DNA of 64,000 bases from Nocardia sp. (GTDB lineage: Bacteria; Actinomycetota; Actinomycetes; Mycobacteriales; Mycobacteriaceae), in assembly GCF_025465275.1 (NCBI RefSeq), contig NZ_JAODNK010000034.1, forward strand, positions 1-64,000, read 5' to 3'. A model generated the notes under the pieces. It was given only the letters and a program-made list of their open reading frames with translations, ran no database searches and was not told the origin of the DNA. Made by a program: the position numbers and the translations under genes. Below are positions 1 to 8,802 of the stretch, in pieces; position 1 is the stretch's first letter; each line of letters opens with the position of its first letter.

Positions 1-13
1 TCGCTCCTTGTGC

Positions 14-141
14 ACGCAATTCGGCATGAACACGCACGGCCCGTGGCCCGCGGTTGCCCGAGATGATCTCGGCCCGTTGATCTGCGGGCGTGCCATGTGG
101 CCGACTCAAACAGCGCGCAACGCGGCAATACAGGACGTTCG
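14..141 (+). repeat. Intergenic repeat, copy 1 (type A)
   Basis: This is the first copy of a dispersed intergenic repeat. The recognisable core runs from GTTGATCTGCGGGC at 76 through GTGGCCGACTC and CAAACAGCGCGC to CGCGGCA near 127, followed by the tail ACAGGACGTTCG. An earlier piece, ATTCGGCATGAACACGCAC, at about 19-38 resembles the end of a preceding unit. The hairpin arms (TGCC/GGCA) are weaker here than in the best copies. It lies downstream of the TetR gene that ends at 183. Nothing else was recognised in bases 1-182. Confidence 0.7.
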
Positions 142-182
142 TAACCAGCCGCAACTGCTGCCTCCACGGCGTATCCGCTTCA

Positions 183-782
183 TCAGCGGCGCGCGCGGAG
201 ACCGTCGACGAGAATCGACAGCAACCGCGGTCCTCGCGCGTCGAGTTCGGCGTCATCCAGCCGTGGCAGCCAGCTGATGAGCACGATGACGTCGCGGACT
301 TCGGCGTCAGCACGGACACTGCCGTCGGAGCGACCGGCGGCCAGCAGTAGTTCTACCGCTTCGCCGATCGGGCCGAGGCTGTGGCCAGCGAGGTCGCGCC
401 ACGTCGCTGCCTCGAAGGCGGCGAACACGTCGCGCTTGACCCGCGCGTAGGCGGCGACCCGGCCGAACCACGCCGCCAGTGCATCGAGCGGCTGGTGCGT
501 TGCCAGCAGGCGTGGAGCCTCGGCGACCAACTCTTCCACCTCATGGCGGTATACCTCGGCGAGCAGGTCCTCGCGTGTCGGGAAGTGGCGATACAACGTG
601 CCCTGTCCGATACCGCAGGCTTTCGCGACCGCGTTGAGTTTCAGCTCTCCCGGCTGGTGCACGAGATCGCGTGCCGCTTGCAGGATCAGGTCGCGGTTGC
701 GCTGTGCGTCCGCACGCCGCGTTCCGCCGCTCTTGACAGAAGCGGACACTTGTCCGCTAAGGTCGTCTGGGTAAACGGACAT
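183..782 (-). CDS. TetR-family transcriptional regulator
   Basis: A 199-residue TetR/AcrR repressor. Residues about 27-75 form the DNA-binding domain, including NAVAKACGIGQGTLYRHFPT, the typical TetR helix-turn-helix; the rest is the helical ligand-binding and dimerisation domain. It is transcribed divergently from a short-chain dehydrogenase whose start lies 27 bp from the ATG at 782, so it very probably represses that gene and itself, with a substrate of the dehydrogenase as inducer. Two palindromes lie in and just before the coding start, so a GTG at 749 is an alternative start. No clear ribosome binding site supports either choice. The ligand cannot be read from sequence. Confidence 0.9.
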   Translation of the reverse strand: MSVYPDDLSGQVSASVKSGGTRRADAQRNRDLILQAARDLVHQPGELKLNAVAKACGIGQGTLYRHFPTREDLLAEVYRHEVEELVAEAPRLLATHQPLDALAAWFGRVAAYARVKRDVFAAFEAATWRDLAGHSLGPIGEAVELLLAAGRSDGSVRADAEVRDVIVLISWLPRLDDAELDARGPRLLSILVDGLRARR

Positions 783-789
783 GTGTCCA
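741..789. promoter_or_regulatory. Paired TetR operators in the tetR/SDR divergent promoter
   Basis: Two related palindromes are present: AGCGGACACTTGTCCGCT at 741-758 (8-bp arms) and CGGACATGTGTCCAC around 776-790. They share GGACA-N2-TGTCC with centres about 33 bp apart. They overlap the annotated TetR start and sit just upstream of the SDR ribosome binding site GGAGG at 798-802, as expected for autorepressing TetR sites. Confidence 0.75.
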
Positions 790-808
790 CAATAGCCGGA
801 GGATCCTC

Positions 809-1549
809 ATGACCATTCAGGGCAAGGTCGTCGCCATCACCGGTGCCAGCAGCGGAATCGGTGAAGCAACAGCCCGTCACCTCGCCGCACTCGGTGCGGC
901 TGTCGTGCTCGGCGCCCGCCGCACCGACCGACTGGACCGGCTGGTCGCCGAAATCGAAGCCGCCGGCGGGCGGGCAGCCGCCACGCGCGTGGACGTCACC
1001 GATCCCGAAGACCTCCGATCGCTCGTTACCGTCGCCGTCGACCGTTTCGGCAGTCTGGACGTCCTGGTGGGCAACGCCGGGATCAGCAGAATCAGCCCCG
1101 TTGCCGACTTGGACATCGGGGGCTGGTCGGCGATGGTTGACGTGAACGTCAAGGGGATCCTGCACGGGATCGCTGCGGCTCTACCGGTGTTCCGCAGTCA
1201 GGGCAGTGGGCACCTCGTCACCGTCGTCTCGACCTCCGGCCTGAAGATCGTCCCTACCCAAGCGGTATACGCGGGAACGAAGAACGCGGTCCGCACCCTC
1301 CTGGAGGGCCTGCGGCAGGAGAGCACCGACGGGGTGCTGCGGACGACGTCGATCTCCCCCGGCTACGTCCGCACCGAACTGGTCGACAACGCCGTCGACG
1401 ACCCGGCCGTCCGCGCACAGGTCAAGGAGAACATGGCAGATCTCGGTATCGACCCCATAGCAGTGGCTCGGGCGATTGCCTTCGCGATCGACCAACCCGA
1501 CGACGTCGAAATCGGGGACCTGACCATACGACCGACCCGCCAGGGCTGA
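809..1549 (+). CDS. Short-chain dehydrogenase/reductase (classical SDR)
   Basis: A 246-residue classical SDR oxidoreductase. It shows the cofactor glycine motif TGASSGIG (residues 11-18), the NAG motif in GNAGIS, the catalytic serine in STSG, and YAGTK as the YxxxK active site. The ATG at 809 follows GGAGG with 6 bp spacing. An arginine-rich stretch after the second beta strand (GARRTDRL) favours NADP(H). It is an NAD(P)-dependent alcohol or carbonyl oxidoreductase of unknown substrate, most likely induced through the adjacent divergent TetR. Bases 1550-1810 downstream hold nothing I recognise. Confidence 0.92.
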   Translation: MTIQGKVVAITGASSGIGEATARHLAALGAAVVLGARRTDRLDRLVAEIEAAGGRAAATRVDVTDPEDLRSLVTVAVDRFGSLDVLVGNAGISRISPVADLDIGGWSAMVDVNVKGILHGIAAALPVFRSQGSGHLVTVVSTSGLKIVPTQAVYAGTKNAVRTLLEGLRQESTDGVLRTTSISPGYVRTELVDNAVDDPAVRAQVKENMADLGIDPIAVARAIAFAIDQPDDVEIGDLTIRPTRQG

Positions 1550-1810
1550 GCGACCCAGTCCTGGCCATGCGCGGGATCGGGCAAACCGGAAGCGATTGTG
1601 CGGCACCCGAATCCGTCGGATCGCCGGTCGTCGATTTCAGGCCTGACGGCTGACGATATGCGTCTCGTCGAGACAGCAGAGGAAACCTTCCCGGAGCAGC
1701 TGACCTGATCCCTCGGCACTCCCGTGGCGCTTCATGGTGGCTGTCGCGCATCCGGGGGAGTATGACGAGCCCCGCAGCTGTACCCCGGCTCGGGCAGGTT
1801 CGAAACGCAC

Positions 1811-1932
1811 CGCATTCGGCAGTTCAGTGTGTTCTGCTAGCCGAGATGATCTCTGTGCGTTGATCTTCGGGCGTGCCGCATGGCCGGTTCGAACAGCGCA
1901 CTATGCGGCATTACAGGACGGTGCTATGGCCT
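1811..1932 (+). repeat. Intergenic repeat, copy 2 (type A, well preserved)
   Basis: One of the clearest copies. It begins with ATTCGGCAGTTCAGTGTG, then CCGAGATGATCTCTGTGC, GTTGATCTTCGGGCG, and a hairpin with perfect 8-bp arms TGCCGCAT (1874-1881) and ATGCGGCA (1903-1910). The loop contains GGCCGGTTCGAACAGCGC. The tail ATTACAGGACGG ends just before the stop of the gene on the opposite strand. Confidence 0.85.
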
Positions 1933-1942
1933 TGCTTGCGTG

Positions 1943-3124
1943 TTATCGGTGGGCAAGCCAGTTGATTGTTTGTTGGTGAGCGATGCTGACGAGGCGGTCG
2001 AGTCCGACGTTCATATCGACCAGATGTGTTTCGAACAGCGGGATTTCGTTGAGGCGTTGCCCGGCGGGGTCGGTCGCTTGGAATTGGTAGAGCCGGTATC
2101 CATTGGCATCGACGCATTGACCGGTGAAGGACTGTTCCGCGGTCGTCCAGGTGGATGCCGACGTCGGAAGTCCGCGAGGGAACGCGCTGTATCCCAAGAG
2201 TGCGGAGATGATTCCTGGGGCAAAGGGCGCCGAGGGAAGTGTCAGCCCGACAGCTTCGTTGTCTCCGCTGAGTACGGCGGGGTCGGTGCAAGCGACTTGG
2301 TATTGCGGCCCGATGGGCAGCCCCATCCAATGTGACAAGGGGTCGAGCGTGCTGTTACCGAAGATCGACACGGCGGGGTCGGCGATCGTGGTCGAGTAGG
2401 CGATCACGCAACCGGATTCACCCTGCTGTGTGCACAACGGGATGTTCTGGAAGTCACCACCGACAGTGCTCGCGGGTGCGGTCTTGACGTTGCCTCCCAG
2501 CAGGAGAGCTCCCACGAGTTGCGCGCGCAGTGCCGGATCGGGGTCGATCTGTTCACGAATCAGTTTGCGCAGCATCATGGTGCCTTGCGAGTGGCCGATG
2601 AGGATCACGCCACGGCCGTGGTTGTCGTGGGCGAGGTAGTCGTTCCACGCATTGAGCACATCGGCGTAAGCCGGGGCGAGGATATCGGTATCGAGCAGGG
2701 CCGGAGTCAGCCCGAACAGCGTGGCCTGGCGGTAGATCGGCGCGAACATCCGGCACTGACTACCGAACCTGGCAGCCTGGAGTTCGGCGATCGCGGTCGT
2801 GACCGGGTCGGTGCCCAGATCCGCGATGAGCGCGGGCTGGTTGGTCACGGTCGGGTAGACGTAGAAGCAATCGACGGGTCTATCCGCAGCGGTGACCGGC
2901 GGCGGGTCCGCGACCTGGCCGGTGCGCAGATCGGTGGTGTCGCCCGGCAGATTGCACGGGTCGGTGACCATCGCCGGGTTGCACAACCACGCAGTCGCCG
3001 GGCCCCGATCGGCGCCGGCTGGGCTGTGGCCGAGTACCGCCCCTGCCGACCCAGCACCCATACCCGTACATGCCAGCGCCACCACCACAGCCACCGTGAT
3101 CCGCCATATCGCCACACGCCCCAT
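1943..3124 (-). CDS. Secreted DUF3089 alpha/beta hydrolase
   Basis: A 393-residue DUF3089-family protein, an actinobacterial group of secreted esterase/lipase-like alpha/beta hydrolases. The N-terminus is a signal peptide (MGRVAIWRITVAVVVALAC followed by small residues, cleavage near AGA). The nucleophile elbow is GHSQG at about residue 178, preceded by VILI. The family block with FYVYPT and the conserved cysteines (LCNP, DPCN) are present. It stands alone between repeats. Its product is probably exported and acts on an ester, possibly a lipid, but the substrate is unknown. Confidence 0.88.
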   Translation of the reverse strand: MGRVAIWRITVAVVVALACTGMGAGSAGAVLGHSPAGADRGPATAWLCNPAMVTDPCNLPGDTTDLRTGQVADPPPVTAADRPVDCFYVYPTVTNQPALIADLGTDPVTTAIAELQAARFGSQCRMFAPIYRQATLFGLTPALLDTDILAPAYADVLNAWNDYLAHDNHGRGVILIGHSQGTMMLRKLIREQIDPDPALRAQLVGALLLGGNVKTAPASTVGGDFQNIPLCTQQGESGCVIAYSTTIADPAVSIFGNSTLDPLSHWMGLPIGPQYQVACTDPAVLSGDNEAVGLTLPSAPFAPGIISALLGYSAFPRGLPTSASTWTTAEQSFTGQCVDANGYRLYQFQATDPAGQRLNEIPLFETHLVDMNVGLDRLVSIAHQQTINWLAHR

Positions 3125-3281
3125 TGCGCATCAGCCCCTTTCGCGAGCCTTCGGTGGCAGAACCGCCACCCCACACCCCGGACGGCAGCGCGAGTTACAC
3201 GAGTTACACCAGCACCGGCGAGAGAGCTAGATCACATCATCTGTCAGGCAGGTGCTACTACCCCCATAAAGGGGTGACCGC

Positions 3282-3370
3282 TAATCGGCAGAAGCGTGCG
3301 TTGGGAAGCCGCTGTCGGCCAACCAGTTTGGACAGCCGACCAACGCGCGGGTCGCGGCATTATCGTGCAC
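3282..3370 (+). repeat. Intergenic repeat, copy 3 (type B)
   Basis: This is a second flavour of the dispersed repeat. After the shared start TCGGCAGAAGCGTGCGTTGG it carries GTCGGCCAACCAGTTTGG and then ACAGCCGACCAACGCGCG, giving 6-bp arms GTCGGC/GCCGAC, and ends in the shared GTCGCGGCATTATCGTG. It fills much of the space between the divergent DUF3089 and serine hydrolase genes (3125-3439). Confidence 0.75.
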
Positions 3371-3439
3371 TTGTGTGGCGGTGGCAGTCAGCCCACGCAA
3401 TAGTTGTTCTTGATATGCCGTCGCAGCTGACCGCAAGAT

Positions 3440-4819
3440 GTGGCGACTCCGACTGCCGAAGGGACCGAGGTGAGTGAGCCCACGTACGGTGCTGCCGTCG
3501 AAGAGGCGCGCGAGCAGTTCGGCGTGCCCGGAGCCAGCTGGGCTGTAATCGTCGGGGACCACATCGCACACGTCGAGGTGTCCGGTGTGCAGACGGCCGG
3601 CGAGGCCGCGCTGGTGACGAGCACGACGAGATTTCAGGCGTGCTCGATCAGCAAACCGGTTGCGACGCTGGCGATGCTGAGACTGGTCGATCGCGGCATG
3701 CTCGACTTGGACGCCGATATCAACGACAAGCTTCGCTCGTGGCGGCTGCCGCGCAACAACGATTGGCAGCCGGTGGTGACGCTGCGCCAGCTGGCAAGTC
3801 ATTCCGCGGGTTTGACCACGTCGGGGTTCCCCGGCTATTTGCGCACCGACGATCTGCCGACCACCGTGCAGATCCTGCGCGGGATGCATCCGGCGAATAC
3901 GGTCGGCGTCCGCGTGGACACCGTCCCCGGCACACAGTTCCGCTATTCCGGCGGCGGAACGCTCGCGATTCAGCTGCTACTCGAAGACGTCACCGGCACA
4001 CCGTTTCCGGCGCTGATGCGTGAGCTCGTGCTCGATCCGATCGGCATGGCCGACAGCGATTACACCCAGCCGCCACGGTCGGATCTGCACGGGGCGCTGG
4101 CATCCGGGCATGGCGTCACCGGCGATGTCGTCACGGGTGGTTGGCGTGTCCACCCCGAGATGGCAACCGCCGGGCTGTGGACGACACCGAGCGACTTGTG
4201 CAGGTACGTGCTCGCGGTGCGGGCCGCCTACGCGGGCGTGCCTGGAGGGCTGATCTCGCGGCGGCTCGCGCGCGAAATGCTGACCCCGCAGATGCTCTCG
4301 CCAGAGACGGACCCGATCGGCGGGCTGGACGCGATGGGCCTGGGCCCGTGCCTATCCACCAGCGGGCCCGCGAGGTTCGGGCACAGCGGCGCGAACGAAG
4401 GCTTCCGGTGCCACCTGCTGGCCTATCGAGACATCGGCGCCGGCGCGGTCGTGATGACCAACAGCGACCTCGGAACCTATGTGGTGCAACGCGCGTTCGC
4501 CGCAATCGCGCAGGCGCACGAATGGCCGGACTGCCCGATCGGTGTAGACGACCGTGAGCTGCCCGCCGAGTCCACGCTCGCGGAGTTCGCGGGCCGCTAC
4601 CGGTTACGTGCAGGATTCGAGCTGGCGATCGCGACAGCCGGTTATGACCTGCAGGTCACGTTCGCCGGGCAGCCACCGATAGCGTTCGCGTTCACCGGAA
4701 CGAACGGCGACCGGGCTCCGATGTTCGCTTCGGTCACGACCAACACGACATTGCGCGTGGAGGGCGGCACTCTCACGTTCACCCAGAACGGGCGGAATGT
4801 CGCGTGTGAGCGGCTCTAG
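3440..4819 (+). CDS. Serine hydrolase, beta-lactamase class C / PBP4-like family
   Basis: A protein of up to 459 residues of the beta-lactamase class C superfamily (esterase EstB/D-aminopeptidase type). The catalytic SxxK motif is SISK in FQACSISKPV, and the Tyr motif is probably YSGGG (about residue 172). The C-terminal roughly 80 residues look like the lipocalin-like domain common downstream of this fold. No signal peptide is evident. The GTG at 3440 lacks a ribosome binding site; a second in-frame GTG at 3470 follows GAAGGGA and is the better start. It stands alone between repeats. The activity, whether esterase or peptidase, is not determined. Confidence 0.88.
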   Translation: MATPTAEGTEVSEPTYGAAVEEAREQFGVPGASWAVIVGDHIAHVEVSGVQTAGEAALVTSTTRFQACSISKPVATLAMLRLVDRGMLDLDADINDKLRSWRLPRNNDWQPVVTLRQLASHSAGLTTSGFPGYLRTDDLPTTVQILRGMHPANTVGVRVDTVPGTQFRYSGGGTLAIQLLLEDVTGTPFPALMRELVLDPIGMADSDYTQPPRSDLHGALASGHGVTGDVVTGGWRVHPEMATAGLWTTPSDLCRYVLAVRAAYAGVPGGLISRRLAREMLTPQMLSPETDPIGGLDAMGLGPCLSTSGPARFGHSGANEGFRCHLLAYRDIGAGAVVMTNSDLGTYVVQRAFAAIAQAHEWPDCPIGVDDRELPAESTLAEFAGRYRLRAGFELAIATAGYDLQVTFAGQPPIAFAFTGTNGDRAPMFASVTTNTTLRVEGGTLTFTQNGRNVACERL

Positions 4820-4890
4820 TTCCTGGACGTTACTGGCGATGTTGCCGCGTCCGCGCCGGAAGAGCGCAGTGGCGGCAACATGCTCTGCCA

Positions 4891-5092
4891 TCGGCAATAT
4901 GGTGCGTTCGGCCGGCCTCGGATGAGCACGGCCAGTTGATCTTCCGAGGTGCCGCACTGGCCGTTCCGAACAGCGCGGTATGCGGCAGTTTAGTGCCTTG
5001 TCGACGACCGAGATGGACTCAGCACGTTGATCTTCGGACGGGCAGCGTGGCCGTTTCGAACCGCGCGGGAAGCGGCAATTGAGTGCGTTCGG
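4891..5092 (+). repeat. Intergenic repeats, copies 4 and 5 in tandem (type A)
   Basis: Two units lie head to tail and define the period, about 95 bp. Unit one starts TCGGCAATATGGTGCGTTCG, continues CCAGTTGATCTTCCGAGG, and has perfect 7-bp arms TGCCGCA (4950-4956) and TGCGGCA (4981-4987). Unit two contains CACGTTGATCTTCGGACG, GTGGCCGTTTCGAACCGCGC and AGCGGCAATTGAGTGCGTTC. They fill the space between the serine hydrolase and the DUF4279 gene. Confidence 0.85.
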
Positions 5093-5185
5093 CGAGCGGG
5101 TGCGCACCGGGATTCGCGGGGATCCTTCTGCGAGCTGTAAGGAAATAGGTTCGCGGGATGCAGGCCAATCTGCGATGGTAACGGC

Positions 5186-5638
5186 GTGTCAGCAGATGTG
5201 AAGGTACCGCCGCTGTCGGAGGACATGAAGTGGTCGACAGGGTCGATCCGGATCTGCAGTGAGACGGTCAGCGCGAGCGAGATCTCGGCTCGTCTGGGCA
5301 TCACGGCGGACCGGCAGTTCGAGCGCGGCAGCCTGATGAGTCCCCGAAATCCGGCCAGCGCTCGACGGAAGAGCAGCGTGTGGATTCGGCAAAGCGGACT
5401 GACCAACGACAGCGACCTCGCGGACCATGTCCGGGCGCTGGTCGGACTCGTGGGTGGGTGTCGTGAGGAGTTGGCTCGCTTGTCCGTCGACTGCGAGATG
5501 GACCTGTTTCTAGGCTTCGGCAGTGGCAACGGTCAGGGCGGCTGTGTGCTGCCTGGCGGTCTGGTCGCTGATCTGGCCGCGTTGGGCCTCGACATCGTGC
5601 TCGACCTGTATCCGCCCGCAGCGGTGAAGGATTGCTGA
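5186..5638 (+). CDS. DUF4279 domain protein (immunity-like orphan)
   Basis: A 150-residue cytoplasmic protein matching the DUF4279 layout: a short lead-in, the ICSETVSASEISARLGI segment, a central SSVWI strand, the acidic SDLADHVRALV helix, and a C-terminal LDIVLDLYP strand. DUF4279 proteins often occur near polymorphic toxin systems and may act as immunity proteins, which is family-level knowledge. No toxin gene is adjacent: repeats lie on both sides. The GTG at 5186 is the likely start. The function is unproven. Confidence 0.75.
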   Translation: MSADVKVPPLSEDMKWSTGSIRICSETVSASEISARLGITADRQFERGSLMSPRNPASARRKSSVWIRQSGLTNDSDLADHVRALVGLVGGCREELARLSVDCEMDLFLGFGSGNGQGGCVLPGGLVADLAALGLDIVLDLYPPAAVKDC

Positions 5639-5740
5639 GATCGGTGTTCGACCGCCGCGGGTGGCGATGGTAGAAGGCCGACGGGCGCCCATACATAACA
5701 AGACTCGCCGGAGTGTTGCGATGACCGCCTGAACTCGCAG

Positions 5741-5850
5741 GCAGTTGCGGACGTTCCGTTGGCCTCAGATCGGCTCGGCTCGTTGATCTTCAGCCTGCCC
5801 ACGTTGGCCGGTCCGGTCAGCGCACTATGCGGCAGTAGCGGATGGTCGTC
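5741..5850 (+). repeat. Intergenic repeat, copy 6 (type A)
   Basis: The unit contains GCAGTTGCGGACGTTCCG, CTCGTTGATCTTCAGCC, then arms CTGCC (5795-5799) and GGCAG (5831-5835) around GGCCGGTCCGGTCAGCGC. Relative to copy 2 the arms differ on both sides in a compensating way, which supports a selected hairpin. Confidence 0.8.
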
Positions 5851-5877
5851 AGTCGATTGTTCGTTGTCGGCCCCGGC

Positions 5878-6213
5878 TCATTGCCAGTCGGTGGTCACCG
5901 GAATGAGAACATCCAGCCGGACATCGAAGGCGAAGGGTATGCCTCTTCGACTGATCGTCCACCAGGGGCTGACCGTGGCGATCTCGCCGTTGATCTCCTC
6001 GATTGCACACCGAATTCCCGTGGGGCGCGGGTAGGTCGATGTCGGCAACAGGTCGGCTCCGAAGATCGCACACTTGTCGATCAGCCAGTGGGGGCGACCA
6101 AGAGCATCGACGAACTCGACAAGGACCAACCCCGGTTGTGGCTCATCGCAAAGCCAGTAGGCAGCGGTGGCCGGTAGTTCACACTTGTCGCCCACGGCCA
6201 AGTTGGATGTCAT
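5878..6213 (-). CDS. Small hypothetical protein
   Basis: A 111-residue acidic-to-neutral soluble protein that I do not recognise. It has coding-like third-position GC, a clear N-terminus (MTSNLAVGDKCELPATAAYW), an aromatic-rich centre with LVEFVD and RPHWLIDKCAIFG, and IEEINGEIATVSPW near the C-terminus. It has no signal peptide or membrane segment. It stands alone between two repeats, beside the DUF4279 orphan, so an immunity-type role is possible but only inferred from context. Confidence 0.6.
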   Translation of the reverse strand: MTSNLAVGDKCELPATAAYWLCDEPQPGLVLVEFVDALGRPHWLIDKCAIFGADLLPTSTYPRPTGIRCAIEEINGEIATVSPWWTISRRGIPFAFDVRLDVLIPVTTDWQ

Positions 6214-6275
6214 GGCCGGACCCTACCGACGAGGCCCTGCGAACGCGATTCCGGCGGGCAGCAGTAGGCCGTACG

Positions 6276-6352
6276 GCACTGTGCCCGTTGGCCTTCCAAC
6301 TCCACACGGCAGCCGTCACCGGCAGCGCGCTATGCGGCATGTGCGGACGTTC
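6276..6352 (+). repeat. Intergenic repeat, copy 7 (degenerate type A)
   Basis: A decayed copy. The right half is clear (CGGCAGCGCGCTATGCGGCA, then TGTGCGGACGTTCG), while the left half retains only GTTGGCCTTCCAACTCC. Bases 6353-6470 hold nothing else that I recognise. Confidence 0.6.
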
Positions 6353-6472
6353 GTGGTAGGTCGAACCGGTGCAGTGCAGTCGGTGCCGACTTACTTGCGG
6401 CGGGGGCGTAGTTCCGCGAAGAGACCGATCACGGTGACAACCACTGCCTTGGATTCGGCGAAGGAATCGGGC

Positions 6473-6500
6473 TTGCTCCTGACGTAACGTCAGGTCTTAG
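6473..6500 (+). promoter_or_regulatory. MerR-type promoter and operator
   Basis: A perfect palindrome, CCTGACGTAACGTCAGG (6478-6494), lies between a TTGCTC -35-like hexamer at 6473 and a -10-like TAGCGT at about 6498. This gives the long spacer of about 19 bp typical of MerR-activated promoters. It is 50 bp upstream of the MerR gene and fits autoregulation. Confidence 0.7.
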
Positions 6501-6549
6501 CGTCGTCGATGCCGGCGCGAGGCGCGTCGGTGGAAGTGAGTGGAAGCGG

Positions 6550-7305
6550 ATGAACGTGCGGGGAACCGAACCGGTGTGGAAGGTCGGTGAGCTCGCGGCC
6601 GAGGCCGGATTGACGGTGCGGGCGCTGCACCACTACGACCGCATCGGACTGGTGTGTCCAGCGAAACGCAGCGGCACCGGTCATCGGTTGTATACCGAGG
6701 CCGATGTCGAGCGTCTATATCAGGTTCTTGCCCTGCGCCAGCTGGGTCTGAGCCTGGATCAGATCGCCGAGTTGCTCGCGGGCACTGTGTCGATGTCGCA
6801 GGTGCTGGCCACACACCGCGATTACCTGGCCGCTCAGCTGGTCGCGACTCGGGAACTTCACGCCCTGGTGGCGACGCTGGCCGCGACCGCACAGAGCCGA
6901 CCGGACACATCCGCGGATCGCTTCCTGGAATTGATCAGGAGGACCGTTATGGTCGACGAAATTCTCGAGCAGTACTTCACACAGGAGCAGTTGGCGCAGC
7001 TCGCCCAGCGTCGGGAGGAACTCGGTGAACAGCACATCCAGCGCGCCGAATCCGCATGGGGTGAGCTGATCCCGCAGGTCGATGCAGCGATCGCGGCGGG
7101 AATGGACCCAACATCGGTGCAGGCCCAGCAGCTGGCGGCGCGGTGGATGCAGTTGTTGGAGGGATTCCACGGCGGGGACGCTGGGCTGCGCGACAGCATG
7201 AACCGGATGTACACCGGTGACGCCGACCGGAGCCAGGGTGAAGTCTGTGGCCCCTCGCCTGCGCAGCTCGAGTTCATCACGGCTGCGAATGCCTCACGCC
7301 GATAG
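6550..7305 (+). CDS. MerR-family regulator with TipAS drug-binding domain
   Basis: A 251-residue TipA-like activator. Residues about 10-80 are the MerR winged helix (WKVGELAAEAGLTVRALHHY, then the GTGHRLYTEADVERLYQV wing). The linker helix follows at about 85-120. Residues about 135-240 match the TipAS ligand-sensing domain (EQYFTQEQLAQLAQRREEL and the downstream helices with W and Y residues). Family members sense thiopeptide or other antibiotics and activate their own promoter, in agreement with the palindrome upstream. No resistance gene follows directly because the IS110 element comes next. Confidence 0.9.
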   Translation: MNVRGTEPVWKVGELAAEAGLTVRALHHYDRIGLVCPAKRSGTGHRLYTEADVERLYQVLALRQLGLSLDQIAELLAGTVSMSQVLATHRDYLAAQLVATRELHALVATLAATAQSRPDTSADRFLELIRRTVMVDEILEQYFTQEQLAQLAQRREELGEQHIQRAESAWGELIPQVDAAIAAGMDPTSVQAQQLAARWMQLLEGFHGGDAGLRDSMNRMYTGDADRSQGEVCGPSPAQLEFITAANASRR

Positions 7306-7440
7306 CCGATTTCAAGGCACAAGCCTGTAGGCGGTCGGGCCTGGGGTAGGTCGGGTAGGTGGTGCGCCTAGGGCATCACGCGCATCACCTACCAGAACAT
7401 CCTGCATTCGGCTACCGAGACAATGGTGAGTAGGGCTAGG

Positions 7441-7600
7441 TCCTGGCCAGGGCCTGGTCCAGGTGCCCGGTGGGATGCTCTCCTATGCGGCTGCCCGCCA
7501 GCAGGATCGGTGTGGCTCACTCATGGCTTGCCTCCCACCGGGTGCCGTGCGGGAGTGGCTGAAAAGGGGCATGCCCCGGCTCGAAGTAGCGGTGCCCTCC
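7441..7600 (+). ncRNA. Candidate bridge RNA of the IS110 element
   Basis: The non-coding left end holds a long-range stem, CCCGGTGGGA (7466-7475) with TCCCACCGGG (7533-7542), enclosing 57 nt, and a GGGGCATGCCCC palindrome at 7566-7577. IS110 transposases of the IS621 type use a bridge RNA encoded exactly here, between the left end and the gene. The specific loops that would pair with target and donor were not resolved, so the RNA limits are approximate. Confidence 0.5.
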
Positions 7601-7641
7601 CCGTGCACGGACACCGAAAACCGCGTCGGGAGGAACAGGCG

Positions 7642-8802
7642 ATGACCGTCATCATCGGTATGGACCCAACCAAACGCTCGGCCACCATCGACATCATCGA
7701 TCCGACCGGGAAGACATTGGTCGGTGGCAGATACGCGACCGACAAACCCGGCTACACGCAAATGCTCACTGTGGGAAGAGGTTTCCTCGACCGGGTGTGG
7801 GCGGTCGAAGGCTGCAACGGCATCGGCCGGCACCTGGCGCACCGCCTGGTCCACGACGGGGAAACTGTCATCGACGTGCCGGCGAAACTCTCCGCGCAGG
7901 TGCGGGTCTTCTCCACCGGCAACGGCCGCAAAACCGACCCGGTCGATGCGCACTCGGTCGCACTGGCAGCGCTGCGGGCACCGAACCTGCGCCGGATCAC
8001 CGCCGATCCGGAATTGATCGCGTTGGGTCTGCTGGCCGACCGCCGCGACGAACTCGGCCGCACCCGCACCCAGACAGTCAACCGCATCCATCGACTGCTA
8101 CTGGATTTGATCCCCGGCGGAGCGAAGAAGTTCCTCACCGCCAAACAAGCCCGCGTGCTGCTGACCTCGATCACCGCCGCCGATCCGGTCGCGCTGGTCC
8201 AGAAACGGCTGGTGGTCGAGCAGATCGACGAACTCGAGGTCATCGACGGCAGGATCAAAGCCGCCGACAAAGAGCTGCGGAGTCTGATCACCGACCGCGG
8301 CTCGACATTGATGGACCTCAACGGCATCGGACCTTCCAGCGCCGCACGACTTCTCGCCGACACCGGCGATATCCACCGCTTCGCGACCAGGGACCGCTTC
8401 GCGTCCTGGAACGGGACCGCACCCCTGGATGCCTCCTCCGGTGATCAACAGCGGCACCGGCTTTCCCGCTCCGGCAACCGCAAGATCAACCGGGTCCTGC
8501 ACATCATGGCCGTGGTCCAGCTGCGTCACCGCACCGTCGGTCGCGCTTACTACGACCGCAAACGATTGGTCGGCAAGACCTCGATGGAAGCGTTGCGGGC
8601 GTTGAAACGTCGGCTGTCGAATGCCGTTTACACACGCATGGTCGCTGACCAGGACAGACGCGAATTCGCAGGCCCGGGAGGGCAATCGGGAACGACTACT
8701 GACTCCAACGTGACCGGTTTCAACCCGCGCACCGATCCTTCGGACAAGCCACATCCCGAACCCACCAAACAGGGTAACCCCGCAACCGCATCGACGTCTT
8801 GA
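7642..8802 (+). CDS. IS110-family transposase (DEDD recombinase)
   Basis: A 386-residue IS110 transposase. The N-terminal RuvC-like domain shows the first Asp in IIGMDPTKRS, Glu in WAVEGCNGIG, and the paired acidic residues in KTDPVDAHSVA. The C-terminal transposase_20 domain has LNGIGPSSAARLLADTGD and the serine-bearing RLSRSGNRKINRVLH segment. The ATG at 7642 follows GGGAGGAACAGGCG, so the open frame running back to 7423 is not coding there. It catalyses RNA-guided recombination in studied relatives. It is full length, so the element may be active. Confidence 0.93.
   Translation: MTVIIGMDPTKRSATIDIIDPTGKTLVGGRYATDKPGYTQMLTVGRGFLDRVWAVEGCNGIGRHLAHRLVHDGETVIDVPAKLSAQVRVFSTGNGRKTDPVDAHSVALAALRAPNLRRITADPELIALGLLADRRDELGRTRTQTVNRIHRLLLDLIPGGAKKFLTAKQARVLLTSITAADPVALVQKRLVVEQIDELEVIDGRIKAADKELRSLITDRGSTLMDLNGIGPSSAARLLADTGDIHRFATRDRFASWNGTAPLDASSGDQQRHRLSRSGNRKINRVLHIMAVVQLRHRTVGRAYYDRKRLVGKTSMEALRALKRRLSNAVYTRMVADQDRREFAGPGGQSGTTTDSNVTGFNPRTDPSDKPHPEPTKQGNPATASTS

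Noticed and set aside
1859..1910. tRNA-like T-arm (GGTTCGAA) in the repeat
   Set aside because: The GGTTCGA string resembles a T-loop, but the flanking bases do not form a T-stem and no cloverleaf can be drawn; several copies also lose the string.
4891..5092. CRISPR array
   Set aside because: Two long degenerate units without constant short repeats or unique spacers; no cas genes anywhere in the window.
7423..7641. N-terminal extension of the IS110 transposase
   Set aside because: The frame is open, but the ribosome binding site and the family N-terminus (MTVIIGMDPTK) place the start at 7642; the upstream part is structured non-coding DNA.
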